From Chitinophagaceae bacterium (GTDB lineage Bacteria; Bacteroidota; Bacteroidia; Chitinophagales; Chitinophagaceae): a stretch of DNA of 63,073 bases. The position numbers and the translations under genes are program-made. This document shows positions 43,861 to 53,462 of this stretch, piece by piece. The stretch is from positions 1 through 63,073 of the forward strand of contig JAIEMK010000018.1 in assembly GCA_019752295.1 (NCBI GenBank), given 5' to 3'. The notes under the pieces are model-generated. The model had not been told where the DNA came from, ran no database searches, and saw only the letters and a list, made by a program, of their open reading frames with translations. The first letter of the stretch is position 1. The number at the start of each line of letters is the position of its first letter.

Positions 43861-43960
43861 TTGTTATGCTCATTTCATGTGTTTTTTATTGATTTTAGCT
43901 ACATGTAATTCGCTAACAAACATTTCAGTTGGTGTCAAATTTTTGTTATGCTCATTTCAT
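43861..43960. repeat. Dispersed 89-bp repeat, copy B, with an 82-bp-period direct repeat
   Basis: Bases 43872-43960 match 15579-15666 with about seven differences. The 18-mer TTGTTATGCTCATTTCAT occurs at 43861-43878 and again at 43943-43960, so part of a second tandem unit is present. On the minus strand the copy still reads MFVSELHVAKINKKHMK followed by a stop. The remaining part of this gap (43655-43860 and 43961-44023) shows no gene or other structure. Confidence 0.8.
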
Positions 43961-44023
43961 AAATCAAATTATGAAGGCAAAATACGCTGTTTTTATGACG
44001 ACTTTTGTGATTAAATTAGCGCC

Positions 44024-44656
44024 ATGTATCATCTGAAACATTTTAAAGCATCAGAGCAGCATGATGTGCTGGAATTTATGAAGGCACATCCCTTTATTAC
44101 ACTTTGTGGAGTTGATTCAAATGCTCAACCAGTGGCAACGCATGTTCCGGTTTTGTTTGAAGAGCGCGCTGGTAAATTATACCTGATGGCGCATATCATG
44201 CGTAAGCAAGACCATACAAATGCGTTTGAAGTGCAGCCCAATGTGCTTGCTATTTTTCATGGTGCGCATGCATATGTAAGTGCCAGTTGGTATGAAACAA
44301 AAAATGTTGCCAGTACTTGGAATTATCAGGCCGTTCATGCAAAGGGTATACTCAAATTTCTGGACGATGAAGCATTGTATGCACTATTGGTTAAGCTTAC
44401 TGCACATTTTGAAAATGACCCTCATTCGCCTGCACAGGTTAAAAAGATGGACGAAACTTATATTAAAAACAATATGAAGGCAATTATTGCTTTTGAAATT
44501 GAGTTGACTGATATTCAGCATGTATTTAAATTAAGTCAAAATAGGGATCAAAAAAGCTTTGATCAAATAACCGACAAACTGAAGGAAAATGGTGCTGATT
44601 CAAAAAAGATTGCGGAAGAAATGTTGAAACTCAGAGATCAAATTTTTCCTTCATAA
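44024..44656 (+). CDS. PaiB-family FMN-binding protein
   Basis: 210 residues. The PaiB pattern covers the whole length: YHLKHFKASEQHDVLEFMKAHPF at the start, PVATHVPVLFEE, GKLYLMAHIMRKQDH, VSASWYETKNVASTWNYQAVHAKG and KNNMKAIIAFEIE. The fold is an FMN-binding split barrel. PaiB in Bacillus is linked to negative regulation of sporulation and protease genes; in this phylum the role is unknown and may be flavin-dependent. It lacks DNA-binding motifs. Confidence 0.9.
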   Translation: MYHLKHFKASEQHDVLEFMKAHPFITLCGVDSNAQPVATHVPVLFEERAGKLYLMAHIMRKQDHTNAFEVQPNVLAIFHGAHAYVSASWYETKNVASTWNYQAVHAKGILKFLDDEALYALLVKLTAHFENDPHSPAQVKKMDETYIKNNMKAIIAFEIELTDIQHVFKLSQNRDQKSFDQITDKLKENGADSKKIAEEMLKLRDQIFPS

Positions 44657-44744
44657 AATGGCCTTTAATACTTGTAACTATAAATTGTTTGAATCTTTGA
44701 AATAAGCTTTTTTTAGCGCAACTTTGTACACAAACCATTGCAGT

Positions 44745-45443
44745 ATGAAGAATAAAATGCGCAAAATAATTATTACACTCGATGGTTTTTCGTCTTGTGG
44801 AAAAAGTACACTTGCCCGCCAGTTAGCCAATGAGTTGAACTACGTTTTTATTGATTCTGGTGCCATGTATCGGGCAATTACTTTGTATTTTCTTCGACAA
44901 CATATTGATTGGAATAAAAGCAAAGAAGTGATTGCTGCTCTAAAAGAAATCAGCCTTGATTTTCAATATAATGAACAGTCTGGCAAATCGGACATGTATT
45001 TGAATGACGAAGATGTGGAAGCCCTAATCAGGGATATGCTTGTTAGCGAGCACGTAAGCGAAGTAGCAGCCATAAAAGAAGTTAGAGAATTCGCAGTTGC
45101 CCAGCAACAATTGATGGGTAAGAAGAAGGGTATTGTGATGGATGGAAGAGATATTGGCACTACCGTTTTTCCAAAAGCGGAATTAAAAATTTTTGTGGTG
45201 GCGGATGCTGCGGTTCGGGTAGAAAGGAGATTCAAAGAAATGTTCGAAAAAAATCAAAGCGTTACAATCGAAGAAGTGAAAGCAAACCTTGAAATGCGCG
45301 ACTATATCGACAGTCATCGCGAATTTAGTCCACTCCGAAAAGCTGATGATGCCATTGAATTAGATAATAGTTTGCTAACTCGGGAAGAACAATTGGATGT
45401 GGTTTTGAATTGGGCGAAGGATGCTATTGCGAAAAATCAATAA
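44745..45443 (+). CDS. cmk: Cytidylate kinase
   Basis: 232 residues from the ATG at 44745. The P-loop GFSSCGKSTLA (about 14-24), DSGAMYRAITLYFL and MDGRDIGTTVFPKAELKIFV identify (d)CMP kinase. RKADDAIELDNSLLTREEQ is the C-terminal end of the conserved domain. It phosphorylates CMP and dCMP to the diphosphates. About 100 bases separate its stop from the convergent NrtR-like gene. Confidence 0.96.
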   Translation: MKNKMRKIIITLDGFSSCGKSTLARQLANELNYVFIDSGAMYRAITLYFLRQHIDWNKSKEVIAALKEISLDFQYNEQSGKSDMYLNDEDVEALIRDMLVSEHVSEVAAIKEVREFAVAQQQLMGKKKGIVMDGRDIGTTVFPKAELKIFVVADAAVRVERRFKEMFEKNQSVTIEEVKANLEMRDYIDSHREFSPLRKADDAIELDNSLLTREEQLDVVLNWAKDAIAKNQ

Positions 45444-45539
45444 CTTATTTTATAGATGTAACAAATACCTGCAATGCCCTCAGGAATCATTACTCCATCC
45501 AGATCAAAAATGGTTGCCATCTATTTTTGTTGATCTGTT

Positions 45540-46313
45540 TTACCATCCTCCATATAAGCCCTGTTTCAAAGCCTTGCGATATTTACGCATATCGAAGGAG
45601 TATAGATATGGAGCTCTGTGTGCACCGCCCTTGCGTGTTTCCTTGAGACGTTTTAAAATTCCGAATCCGGTCATCCTTCTTTGAAAATTTCTTCGGTCAA
45701 GGGTTTTATTTAAAATGGTTTCATAGAGTTTTTGTAATTCTGGCATTGTAAATTTCTGAGGCAATAAATTATATCCGATAGGTAAGTGGTTCAGTTGCAA
45801 TCTCAAGGTCTCCAATGCTTTATTCAGAATCTGTTTATGGTCCATAAATAATTCATCGATATCATTTAAATCCCACCACCTGCATGCTTCTGCACTAGTG
45901 TCGGGCGATGGAGTTACGTGTGCAAATTCTACCAAGGCATAATATCCAACGGTGATAAATCTTTTTGAAAGCCAGTGATCGGGACCAATCTCAATTCCTT
46001 CTTTCTTAAAACTTTTTTGATGCACATTCCAGTCAGAACGATTCGGAGATCCAAACACATGAAATTGTTGCAGAAAAATGTCGTTGATCCCCGTCCTTTC
46101 TTTTAGTACCCTAATGGCTGCATCTTCAATGTCCTCTTCTTTAAATACAAAGCCTCCGGGCAAAGACCAAAGATCATTTGCTCTCGATTTGAGAAGCAAT
46201 ACTTTCAGTTCATTGTCATGAAAACCAAAAATCACACAGTCCAATGAAACTGAGGGCTGAAACAGCGATCCTCCTTCGAGAATGAAAGTTCTAAAATTTT
46301 TATGAGACGACAT
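45540..46313 (-). CDS. NrtR-type sugar-metabolism regulator with degenerate Nudix domain
   Basis: 257 residues. A Nudix-fold domain at about 20-160 (VIFGFHDNELKVLLLKSR, SLPGGFVFKEED, GYYALVEF) precedes a winged-helix DNA-binding domain (about 185-250, LPQKFTMPELQKLYETILNKTLDRRNF). The Nudix box keeps the leading Gly and one Glu but has RVLKERTG where REUxEExG is expected, so two catalytic acids are lost. This fits NrtR-family repressors that sense a metabolite instead of hydrolysing it; in Bacteroidota some (AraR type) control sugar genes. It is divergent from bglX and probably regulates the following locus. Confidence 0.85.
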   Translation of the reverse strand: MSSHKNFRTFILEGGSLFQPSVSLDCVIFGFHDNELKVLLLKSRANDLWSLPGGFVFKEEDIEDAAIRVLKERTGINDIFLQQFHVFGSPNRSDWNVHQKSFKKEGIEIGPDHWLSKRFITVGYYALVEFAHVTPSPDTSAEACRWWDLNDIDELFMDHKQILNKALETLRLQLNHLPIGYNLLPQKFTMPELQKLYETILNKTLDRRNFQRRMTGFGILKRLKETRKGGAHRAPYLYSFDMRKYRKALKQGLYGGW

Positions 46314-46595
46314 CGTATCCCGAAAATACTACAAAATTCACTCTGATTTAATTTCAGAAATTACTGATTTATAAGTAACATTGTGTCGCATCGACGCATT
46401 AGATATGAAAAAGCTTGCCTTATACCAGAATTCATCTGTGCTAATAAACATTTGCAACCCTCCCGCTTCTAACTTTTATATCATTACTTGTACAAATCAA
46501 ATATGGATACGAACTGACATATTAAAAAATCGGCCATGATTTTCATGCGCCGGTATCAATATATTTTAGAACTATTGCATCAATAAATATTCACT

Positions 46596-48866
46596 ATGAA
46601 AAAGACGATCACTCTAACTGCAGCCATTATCTTAGGTCTGACTGCATTTGCACAAAATGATATTAGCACAAAAGCCAAAGCATTATTGGCTAAGATGACA
46701 CTGGATGAAAAAATCGGGCAATTGAATTTGGTTACTCCCGGTGGTGGTATGTTAACAGGGGCTGTAGTAAGTTCCGATGTTGAATCTAAAATTAAAAAAG
46801 GTCAGGTAGGCGGACTATTCGGAATTTACTCTCCCGAAAAAGTACGTAAAGCGCAAGACCTTGCTGTGAAGGAATCGCGTTTGCATATTCCCATGATTTT
46901 TGGATTGGATGTAATTCACGGGCATAAAACAATTTTTCCAATACCGCTGGGTTTATCCGCCTCATGGGATATGGGCTTGATTGAAGCTTCGGCGCAGATT
47001 GCGGCGAAAGAAGCAACTGCCGACGGACTGAATTGGGCATTTTCGCCGATGGTGGATATCGCTCGCGATGCTCGCTGGGGAAGGATTTCAGAAGGTTCTG
47101 GTGAAGATCCTTTTCTAGGTGGCGAAGTGGCAAAGGCAGTTGTACATGGCTATCAGGGCAAAAACCTAGCGGCGAATAATACGATGATGGCATGTGTAAA
47201 ACACTTTGCATTATATGGCGGCGCTGAAGCCGGTAGAGAATACAATACGGTTGATATGAGTCGTATCAAAATGTATGAATATTACCTTCCACCTTATAAA
47301 GCTGCTATAGATGCAGGGGCAGGAAGTATAATGAGTTCGTTTAACGAAATTGATGCTGTTCCTGCAAGCGGAAATCAGTGGTTGCTGACCGATCTTTTGC
47401 GCAAGCAATGGGGATTTAAAGGATTTGTAGTTTCGGATTATACTTCAGTTAATGAAATGACTGCTCATGGTATTGGCGACTTGCAAACTGTTTCTGCAAA
47501 GGCATTAAAAGCTGGATTAGATATGGATATGGTTGGAGAAGGAATGCTTACCACTTTGTCTAAATCTATTAAAGAAGGGAAGGTTTCAATTGCCGACGTA
47601 GATCAGGCTTGCTTACGTATTTTGGAAGCTAAATTTAAATTGGGTTTATTCGATGATCCTTATCGTTATATTGATGACGCTCGCCCTGCAAAAGATATTT
47701 TGACTGCCGAAAATCGTGAGGCTTCCAGAAAAATGGCAGCACATAGCATGGTGTTATTAAGAAATAACCATCAGATTTTGCCTTTAAAAAAATCTGGAAC
47801 AATTGCATTGGTTGGACCACTTGCACATAATCGTAGGAATATGCTGGGTACATGGGTAGTTGCCGGCGACTGGCAAAAATCGGTGAGTGTGTATGAAGGA
47901 ATGCAACAGGCTGTGGGTAATACTGCAAATATCATTTATGCTAAAGGCGCGAATATTACTGATGATGCTAAATTTGCAGCGCACGTAAATGTATTTGGTG
48001 TACAGGCAGATATTGATACCCGCTCACCTGCAGATATGATCAACGAAGCAGTAGCTGCTGCAAATAAAGCTGACGTTATTGTTGCCGTTGTTGGAGAGAG
48101 TGCAGATATGAGTGGAGAATCTTCAAGCCGTGCAGATATCAGTATTCCTGCAAGTCAGCAGACCCTTTTAAAAGCTTTGTCGGCTACTGGTAAACCATTG
48201 GTAATTGTATTGATCAATGGAAGACCCCTTACCTTGGTTTGGGAAAACGAACACGCTACTGCCATTTTAGAAGCATGGGCTCCAGGAACTGAAGCAGGAA
48301 ATGCAATTGCCGATGTCTTGTTCGGAGCATATAACCCATCTGGAAAAATTACGGCAACTTTTCCAAGATCAGTGGGTCAAATCCCTATCTATTACAATCA
48401 TAAGAATACCGGACGTCCTTTCGACGGAACAGGAATTGGTAAATTCAAATCAAATTATCTTGACGAGTCGAACGACCCCTTGTATCCTTTCGGATATGGA
48501 TTGAGCTATACAAAATTCGAATACAGCGATATTAAATTAAGTAAGAAGGAATTAAAAGGAAACGAAAAACTTACGGCTTCAGTTGTATTAAAGAATGCCG
48601 GTAACTATGCAGGGGAAGAAGTTGTTCAATTGTATATCAGCGATCCTGTTGCTAGTATAACCCGTTCAGTAAAAGATCTGAAAGGATTTCAAAAAGTATC
48701 ACTACAGGCAGGCGAATCAAAAACAGTTAGTTTTGAAATTGGCACCGAACAGTTGTCGTTTTTTAACAGCGACTTGAAAAAAGTTTGGGAGCCCGGTGAA
48801 TTTATCATTCAGATTGGAACCAGTTCTGCTGAAGTGAAATCGGAAAAATTAGTGTGGAATAAATAA
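46596..48866 (+). CDS. bglX: Periplasmic beta-glucosidase, GH3 family
   Basis: 756 residues with a signal peptide (1-20). The GH3 N-terminal barrel includes FGLDVIHGHKTIFPIPLG (substrate-binding Asp), ACVKHFALYGGAEAGRE and the nucleophile Asp in GFKGFVVSDYTSV. The middle domain has the acid/base region with VVGESADMSGESSSR, and a fibronectin-like C-terminal domain follows (SYTKFEYSDIKLS onward). BglX enzymes hydrolyse beta-linked glucosides and some xylosides. The gene lies divergently from the NrtR-like regulator and is the first enzyme of the sugar locus. Confidence 0.96.
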   Translation: MKKTITLTAAIILGLTAFAQNDISTKAKALLAKMTLDEKIGQLNLVTPGGGMLTGAVVSSDVESKIKKGQVGGLFGIYSPEKVRKAQDLAVKESRLHIPMIFGLDVIHGHKTIFPIPLGLSASWDMGLIEASAQIAAKEATADGLNWAFSPMVDIARDARWGRISEGSGEDPFLGGEVAKAVVHGYQGKNLAANNTMMACVKHFALYGGAEAGREYNTVDMSRIKMYEYYLPPYKAAIDAGAGSIMSSFNEIDAVPASGNQWLLTDLLRKQWGFKGFVVSDYTSVNEMTAHGIGDLQTVSAKALKAGLDMDMVGEGMLTTLSKSIKEGKVSIADVDQACLRILEAKFKLGLFDDPYRYIDDARPAKDILTAENREASRKMAAHSMVLLRNNHQILPLKKSGTIALVGPLAHNRRNMLGTWVVAGDWQKSVSVYEGMQQAVGNTANIIYAKGANITDDAKFAAHVNVFGVQADIDTRSPADMINEAVAAANKADVIVAVVGESADMSGESSSRADISIPASQQTLLKALSATGKPLVIVLINGRPLTLVWENEHATAILEAWAPGTEAGNAIADVLFGAYNPSGKITATFPRSVGQIPIYYNHKNTGRPFDGTGIGKFKSNYLDESNDPLYPFGYGLSYTKFEYSDIKLSKKELKGNEKLTASVVLKNAGNYAGEEVVQLYISDPVASITRSVKDLKGFQKVSLQAGESKTVSFEIGTEQLSFFNSDLKKVWEPGEFIIQIGTSSAEVKSEKLVWNK

Positions 48867-48880
48867 AATAAAGTGCCACT

Positions 48881-48918
48881 CAAAAAAACAGGAGCTACCA
48901 TTGATAGCTCCTGTTTTT
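48881..48918. terminator. Terminator of bglX
   Basis: AAAAAACAGGAGCTA and TAGCTCCTGTTTTTT form a perfect 15-bp stem around a 7-base loop. It lies between bglX and a convergent small gene. Confidence 0.9.
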
Positions 48919-48931
48919 TACCCGAATAAGA

Positions 48932-49285
48932 TTAAAACGTTCCGTAAAAACTGGCGATATTAAAATATAATTTCAATTCTTTTCCGTCCGACTGTAATAT
49001 GGTGATGATGTCGTAAGGCTTATCATCATTGATACTGAGAGTTTGCATTTTTAATTTATAATTACTGAAGTGCTCTTTAATCCATTTTGATTCGGCATTC
49101 AATCCTTTTAATTCGATGGTTTCTGCAATGACTACTGCATTGGAGAACGATAATCCTTCCACATTTGTTTTTACTGAATCTGCATAGGAGTTGGTGGGTG
49201 TGGTTTGTGCATTCAATTTGTTAGATGGTAGAATCGACAACAAACCGATCGCAAGTGCAAAGGAATAAATAAAATTAAGTTTCAT
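48932..49285 (-). CDS. Small secreted protein of unknown function
   Basis: 117 residues with a signal peptide (1-26, ending KLNAQ). The mature part is a compact alpha/beta sequence with no motif I recognise; it contains FSNAVVIAETIELKGL and ends YFNIASFYGTF. It lies alone between the bglX terminator and the Dabb gene terminator. A 205-base A/T-rich gap (49286-49490) upstream shows no gene. Confidence 0.7.
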   Translation of the reverse strand: MKLNFIYSFALAIGLLSILPSNKLNAQTTPTNSYADSVKTNVEGLSFSNAVVIAETIELKGLNAESKWIKEHFSNYKLKMQTLSINDDKPYDIITILQSDGKELKLYFNIASFYGTF

Positions 49286-49484
49286 AGGTTTCTAAAATTT
49301 ATTTATTAGTAAAGTGGGTTTCTTACTTTATAGAATGAATCAGATACTTACTAAAAAACTAAGTTTAAAAATGCAATAGTAAAATAGTAACAATTTTTTC
49401 ATAAAATAGGGCAACGGTGATTTTCTGTTGAAAAAACGGTGTTTTCACTGAAGCTTTAGCTGAGGTTTTAGCTGAGGGTTATAT

Positions 49485-49514
49485 AAAAAAAGAGCTGCGA
49501 TTTTGCAGCTCTTT
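49485..49514 (-). terminator. Terminator of the dehydrogenase-Dabb unit
   Basis: AAAGAGCTGC and GCAGCTCTTT pair around ATTTT, followed on the minus strand by seven T. It lies 11 bases after the Dabb stop codon. Confidence 0.9.
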
Positions 49515-49524
49515 CGAAAGTTTT

Positions 49525-49845
49525 TTAATAGGCTCCGATGGAATCATAGACGATTACTTTTTTCCATAATTGTTTACAACTGTCTATAAAATCTAAGTGT
49601 ATTGGGTCTACCTGATAAGCATCCTGATCTGCCTTATTTGCAAACAGTGCTAACCAGGAGAAGGCGTAGCCTGTATCAATTACATCACGGTTGGTAGTAG
49701 CCGGAATACCGATATGATATTGTTGAATGCTTGGAACAGCACTTAATTTTTTTAATCCGTCTAATAATGCAGCATGCTCTTTCTTATTCTCTGGATGCTC
49801 CAGCCAAAAATATACATGGTGAACAAATAAGTCTTGTGATAACAT
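49525..49845 (-). CDS. Dabb-family (stress-responsive A/B barrel) protein
   Basis: 106 residues from the ATG at 49845. The ferredoxin-like Dabb fold is visible in FVHHVYFWLEHPENKKEHAALL, VPSIQQYHIGIPATT and WLALFANKADQDAYQVDPIHLDFI, where the last His is typical. The function is unclear; such proteins accompany sugar dehydrogenases in many Bacteroidota loci. A Lys/Ser-rich extension to 49890 is open but is low-complexity and overlaps the end of the dehydrogenase gene, so it was not used. Confidence 0.85.
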   Translation of the reverse strand: MLSQDLFVHHVYFWLEHPENKKEHAALLDGLKKLSAVPSIQQYHIGIPATTNRDVIDTGYAFSWLALFANKADQDAYQVDPIHLDFIDSCKQLWKKVIVYDSIGAY

Positions 49846-49882
49846 TTTTCTTTTTTTTGATTTTTTACTTTTTAATTTTAAT

Positions 49883-51076
49883 TTATTCAATTACCCTATC
49901 AATAATCTTTCCCGTAGATTTATTTTTTAAGATAAGTTTCTTCGCTCCAAAATGCGTCATCTCTTCTTTGATCAACCAATGTTCGGCATCGTATTCAACC
50001 AAATGACTTTCTTTACTCAATCCGGTTTTTCCTCTCCATATATCCAATTGTATCGGCTCCCATAATTTTGTTTTTGCCGATTTGTATGCAGCATCAAGGA
50101 TTGCATTTACAATATAGCCATCATAGAAAGTTTCTTTTGGTACGGCACCTTTTTCAATTGCATTGAACATGTCCATAAACATATGATTATAGCCCAATTC
50201 ATTTAACTCATCGCCAACCGGGAATAGCCAACCAGTATTGCTCTCGGCTTTTTCTGCAATATAGTCGCCCCCCTTTCCGGTAGTAAACATATCGAACCCG
50301 GTTCTTAAAAAACTATTGATCCAGATGGTGCCTTCGGTTCCCATTACTTCATCGCGTAGGTCCAATCCACCGCGGAAGGTCCAACTCACTTCAAATTGTC
50401 CGATCGCACCATTTTCGTATTTCACCAAACCAATAGCGTGGTCTTCCGCATCAATAGGTTTTACTTGCGTATCCGCCCAGCACATTACTTCTACCGGTTT
50501 AATATCTTTTCCAATATAACTTCTTCCTATTTCAACACAGTGACAACCCAGATCGAGTATGCAACCGCCTCCGGCTTGTTCAATATCCCAAAACCATTCA
50601 CTGTGTGGCCCGGGATGCGTTTCTCTGGACTTCGCCCAAAGTATCCTGCCCAATGCACCTTCGCGCACACTGGCTTCTGCTTTAATAAATTTGGGTGTGT
50701 AAACAAGATCTTCTAAATACCCGTTGAAAATACCGGCTTCTTCAACAGCCAACAACATACGCTTTGCTTCTGTAGCATTTCTGCCGAGGGGCTTAGTGGT
50801 CATTACTGCTTTTTTGTGTTTGCAACAAAGCATTACCGCAGCTTCGTGTAAATTATTGGGTAAAGCAATACACACGATTGTTACATCAGGATTCGCAATG
50901 GCTTCTTCCATTTCGGTAGTCCACTGAGCACACTGATAATCTTGTGCAAATTTTTTGGCACTTTCTTCTCTGCGCGAATAAACGCTGATTACTTTGTCGC
51001 GCGTTCTGTATCCTTGCAATGCATCTGCATAGAATCTTCCGATAAATCCGGAACCAAGCATGGCAATTTTTTGCAT
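49883..51076 (-). CDS. Gfo/Idh/MocA-family sugar dehydrogenase
   Basis: 397 residues. The NAD(P)-binding Rossmann motif is AMLGSGFIGRFYADAL (5-20). The catalytic-region motif EKPLGRNA appears as TKPLGRNA (first residue T instead of E), and GGGCILDLGCHCVEIGRSYIG holds the conserved Asp and His. It probably oxidises or reduces a sugar or sugar acid. The Dabb gene follows and an MFS transporter gene precedes it on the same strand, suggesting a shared unit. Confidence 0.9.
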   Translation of the reverse strand: MQKIAMLGSGFIGRFYADALQGYRTRDKVISVYSRREESAKKFAQDYQCAQWTTEMEEAIANPDVTIVCIALPNNLHEAAVMLCCKHKKAVMTTKPLGRNATEAKRMLLAVEEAGIFNGYLEDLVYTPKFIKAEASVREGALGRILWAKSRETHPGPHSEWFWDIEQAGGGCILDLGCHCVEIGRSYIGKDIKPVEVMCWADTQVKPIDAEDHAIGLVKYENGAIGQFEVSWTFRGGLDLRDEVMGTEGTIWINSFLRTGFDMFTTGKGGDYIAEKAESNTGWLFPVGDELNELGYNHMFMDMFNAIEKGAVPKETFYDGYIVNAILDAAYKSAKTKLWEPIQLDIWRGKTGLSKESHLVEYDAEHWLIKEEMTHFGAKKLILKNKSTGKIIDRVIE

Positions 51077-51121
51077 AATTTGATGGTTTGATTCAAAAAT
51101 AAAAATTCAAAGTTTTAAAAA

Positions 51122-52318
51122 TCAGGACGGGTTTGATATGGACGTTTTCTTTTCTTTAAAAAATAACAGGAAGTAAATTAAAACACCCAAAGCTATATAT
51201 GCAGGTACGTACCAGATCTTATGCCAGTTGTGCAAATCTCCCATCTTATATTTATCTACAGTAAAACCAGAGAACCAGGTGCCTATAAACATGCCCACAC
51301 CATATGTAGCGAAAGTAAATAAACCCTGTGCCGCATTCTTGATTTTATCTCCTGCTTTTTTTTCGGTGTACATATAACCTGTTACAAAGAAAAAATCGTA
51401 ACAAATGCCATGTAAAATAATGCCTGTATACAGCATCCATGCATTGCTGCCTGTATTGCCATTAGCAAAGAACAGGTAGCGCAATATCCAGGCTGTCATC
51501 CCCATTAGGAGCATTTTCTTTACACCAATTCGGTTAAATAAAAATGGAATAGCTAATATAAATGCTGCTTCTGAAACCTGCCCCAGCGTCATTTTGCTGG
51601 CTGCATTTTCCAAATGAATTTCGTTTAAAAAAGGATTTGCGAATCCGTAATAAAAACTCAAAGGAATACAAACCAGAATTGCCGCAATAAAGAAAACTAA
51701 ATAGGGTCTTTCTTTAAACAATACAAAAGCTTCTGTTCCAAAAGCGCTGGAAACATCACCAGTACTAGCTTTTGGAGCTGTGTTGGGAAGCCCGAAACTC
51801 AATAAGCCCAATATCCCTGAGATGCTTGCAGCCAAATAAAATGTAGTGGATGTTTTTTCAATGTTCATCTGGCCGATAATGAGCCCGGCAACAATCCATC
51901 CCAATGTACCAAATACCCTGATCCAGGGAAATTGCTTACCCGGATCAACCATTTGCGAAAATGCAATACTGTTACTCAAGGCAATCGTAGGCATATAAAC
52001 TAATGCGTAGCATAGTATCACCCAATAAAAACCGGTACTATTATCGATTTTTGTTGCTAGAAATAATAAAACTGCGCCAATTAGGTGTAATACCCCCATG
52101 ATTTTTTGAGCAGCAAAAAATTTATCTGCAACCAAGCCAACAAAAAATGGGGAAATCATAGTTGCAATTGCCAGCGCACTGTATGCTGCGCCTATCTCAA
52201 TGCCTGTTGCGTGAAGGTGCTCAGACATATAAGTACCCATTGTTACATACCATGCACCCCAGATAAAATATTCGAGAAACATCATTGAGGCAAGAAGAGC
52301 GCCGGTTTTTACTTTCAT
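51122..52318 (-). CDS. MFS transporter of the nucleoside:proton symporter type
   Basis: 398 residues and about twelve membrane segments. Landmarks of the NupG/XapB-like group are FLEYFIWGAWYVTMGTYM (15-32), FPWIRVFGTLGWIVAGL and HGICYDFFFVTGYMYTEKKA. In Bacteroidota these transporters often sit beside sugar dehydrogenases and may carry sugars or glycosides rather than nucleosides; that is inferred from context. The gene is the first of the minus-strand unit with the Gfo/Idh and Dabb genes, and is divergent from the ChbG-like gene. Confidence 0.88.
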   Translation of the reverse strand: MKVKTGALLASMMFLEYFIWGAWYVTMGTYMSEHLHATGIEIGAAYSALAIATMISPFFVGLVADKFFAAQKIMGVLHLIGAVLLFLATKIDNSTGFYWVILCYALVYMPTIALSNSIAFSQMVDPGKQFPWIRVFGTLGWIVAGLIIGQMNIEKTSTTFYLAASISGILGLLSFGLPNTAPKASTGDVSSAFGTEAFVLFKERPYLVFFIAAILVCIPLSFYYGFANPFLNEIHLENAASKMTLGQVSEAAFILAIPFLFNRIGVKKMLLMGMTAWILRYLFFANGNTGSNAWMLYTGIILHGICYDFFFVTGYMYTEKKAGDKIKNAAQGLFTFATYGVGMFIGTWFSGFTVDKYKMGDLHNWHKIWYVPAYIALGVLIYFLLFFKEKKTSISNPS

Positions 52319-52424
52319 ATATCAAGTGGGATTTTGATTTTCTTTTATTAGATTTAGCGAAGATTTAAAAGCGATGGACAGCCGTTAAATCTCTAAGGAT
52401 TGCCAATTTAATTAAAACCAAGAC

Positions 52425-53435
52425 ATGCTTGCTAGAAAAACAACTTTTTTTCTTTTACTCATTTTTATTTGTATCTCTTCAAGAGCACAAACAACTGACA
52501 GTACTTATGCCGAAAAATTAGGGTATCCAAAGGGTTCCAAAGTAGTGATATTACACGTGGATGATGTGGGAATGTCGTTCGATTCCAATGAAGGCGCTAT
52601 CAATGCAATGACCGATGGAATCGCTACTTCCTGCAGTGTGATGATGCCCTGCCCTTGGGTTCCGGCGTTTGTGCATTATTATAAACAGCATCCAAAATTA
52701 GATGTTGGCTTGCACCTGACACTTACAAGCGAATGGAGTGGATACCGATGGGGACCTCTTTCGGGGAAATCTGTTACGCCTGGCTTAGTTGATCTGGAAG
52801 GCGCATTCTGGCCTAGTGTTGAACAGGTTGTAAAACATTCCAGCGCAGATGAAGTAGAAAAAGAAATTCGTGCACAGTTAAACAGAGCCAGAACAATGGG
52901 CATTGAGCCAACACATCTGGATAGTCATATGGGTACACTATTCGCAACTCCCGAATTTTTGTTGCGATATATTAAAGTTGGGATTGAAAATAAAATACCC
53001 GTGATGTTACCTGCAGGGCACGCAAGCTTAATCAAGTTGTCGAATAATATGAATGATCTGCAAATGGACCAGATTCGTAAACTGGGTAAAATGTTGTGGA
53101 GCGCAGGGTTGCCGGTATTGGATGATTTGCATAACGAAAGTTATGGTTGGGATATCCCCAAAGAATTGCAAACATCTGACAAGAAAATGCAGCAATACAA
53201 AACAAAAAAATATATCGAGGGGATTCGTGCAATCAAACCTGGGTTGACTATGATGATCATGCACTGCACTGCTACTACCGAAGTGTTTCCTTTTATTTCT
53301 GGCTCAGGCCCGCTTAGAAGAGGCGATATGTTGGCCATGATGGACCCTGAATTTAAAAAAGCAATTGAACGTGAAGGGATTATTTTAACCACCTGGCGTG
53401 AAGTAATGGAAAGACGATCTGGATTGAAAAAATAA
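52425..53435 (+). CDS. Secreted ChbG/YdjC-family carbohydrate deacetylase
   Basis: 336 residues with a signal peptide (1-21). The YdjC fold motifs are LHVDDVGMSFDSNEGA (metal-binding Asp pair), VGLHLTLTSEW, and THLDSHMGTLF with the two His ligands. Related enzymes remove acetyl groups from chito-oligosaccharides or other sugars. The periplasmic location and the neighbouring BglX, ThuA and GH130-like genes point to breakdown of a modified glycan. It starts a three-gene unit with the next two genes (27- and 41-base gaps). Confidence 0.9.
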   Translation: MLARKTTFFLLLIFICISSRAQTTDSTYAEKLGYPKGSKVVILHVDDVGMSFDSNEGAINAMTDGIATSCSVMMPCPWVPAFVHYYKQHPKLDVGLHLTLTSEWSGYRWGPLSGKSVTPGLVDLEGAFWPSVEQVVKHSSADEVEKEIRAQLNRARTMGIEPTHLDSHMGTLFATPEFLLRYIKVGIENKIPVMLPAGHASLIKLSNNMNDLQMDQIRKLGKMLWSAGLPVLDDLHNESYGWDIPKELQTSDKKMQQYKTKKYIEGIRAIKPGLTMMIMHCTATTEVFPFISGSGPLRRGDMLAMMDPEFKKAIEREGIILTTWREVMERRSGLKK

Positions 53436-53462
53436 AATCAATAAAACTCAAAAATAAAACAC

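Noticed and set aside
46488..46495. TTGTACAA palindrome between the NrtR-like gene and bglX, as an operator
   Set aside because: Only 8 bp, a single copy, and I cannot match it to a known NrtR or AraR site, so it could be chance.
49846..49890. Lys/Ser-rich extension of the Dabb protein
   Set aside because: It is low-complexity A/T-rich DNA overlapping the end of the upstream gene; the Dabb fold begins at the ATG at 49845.
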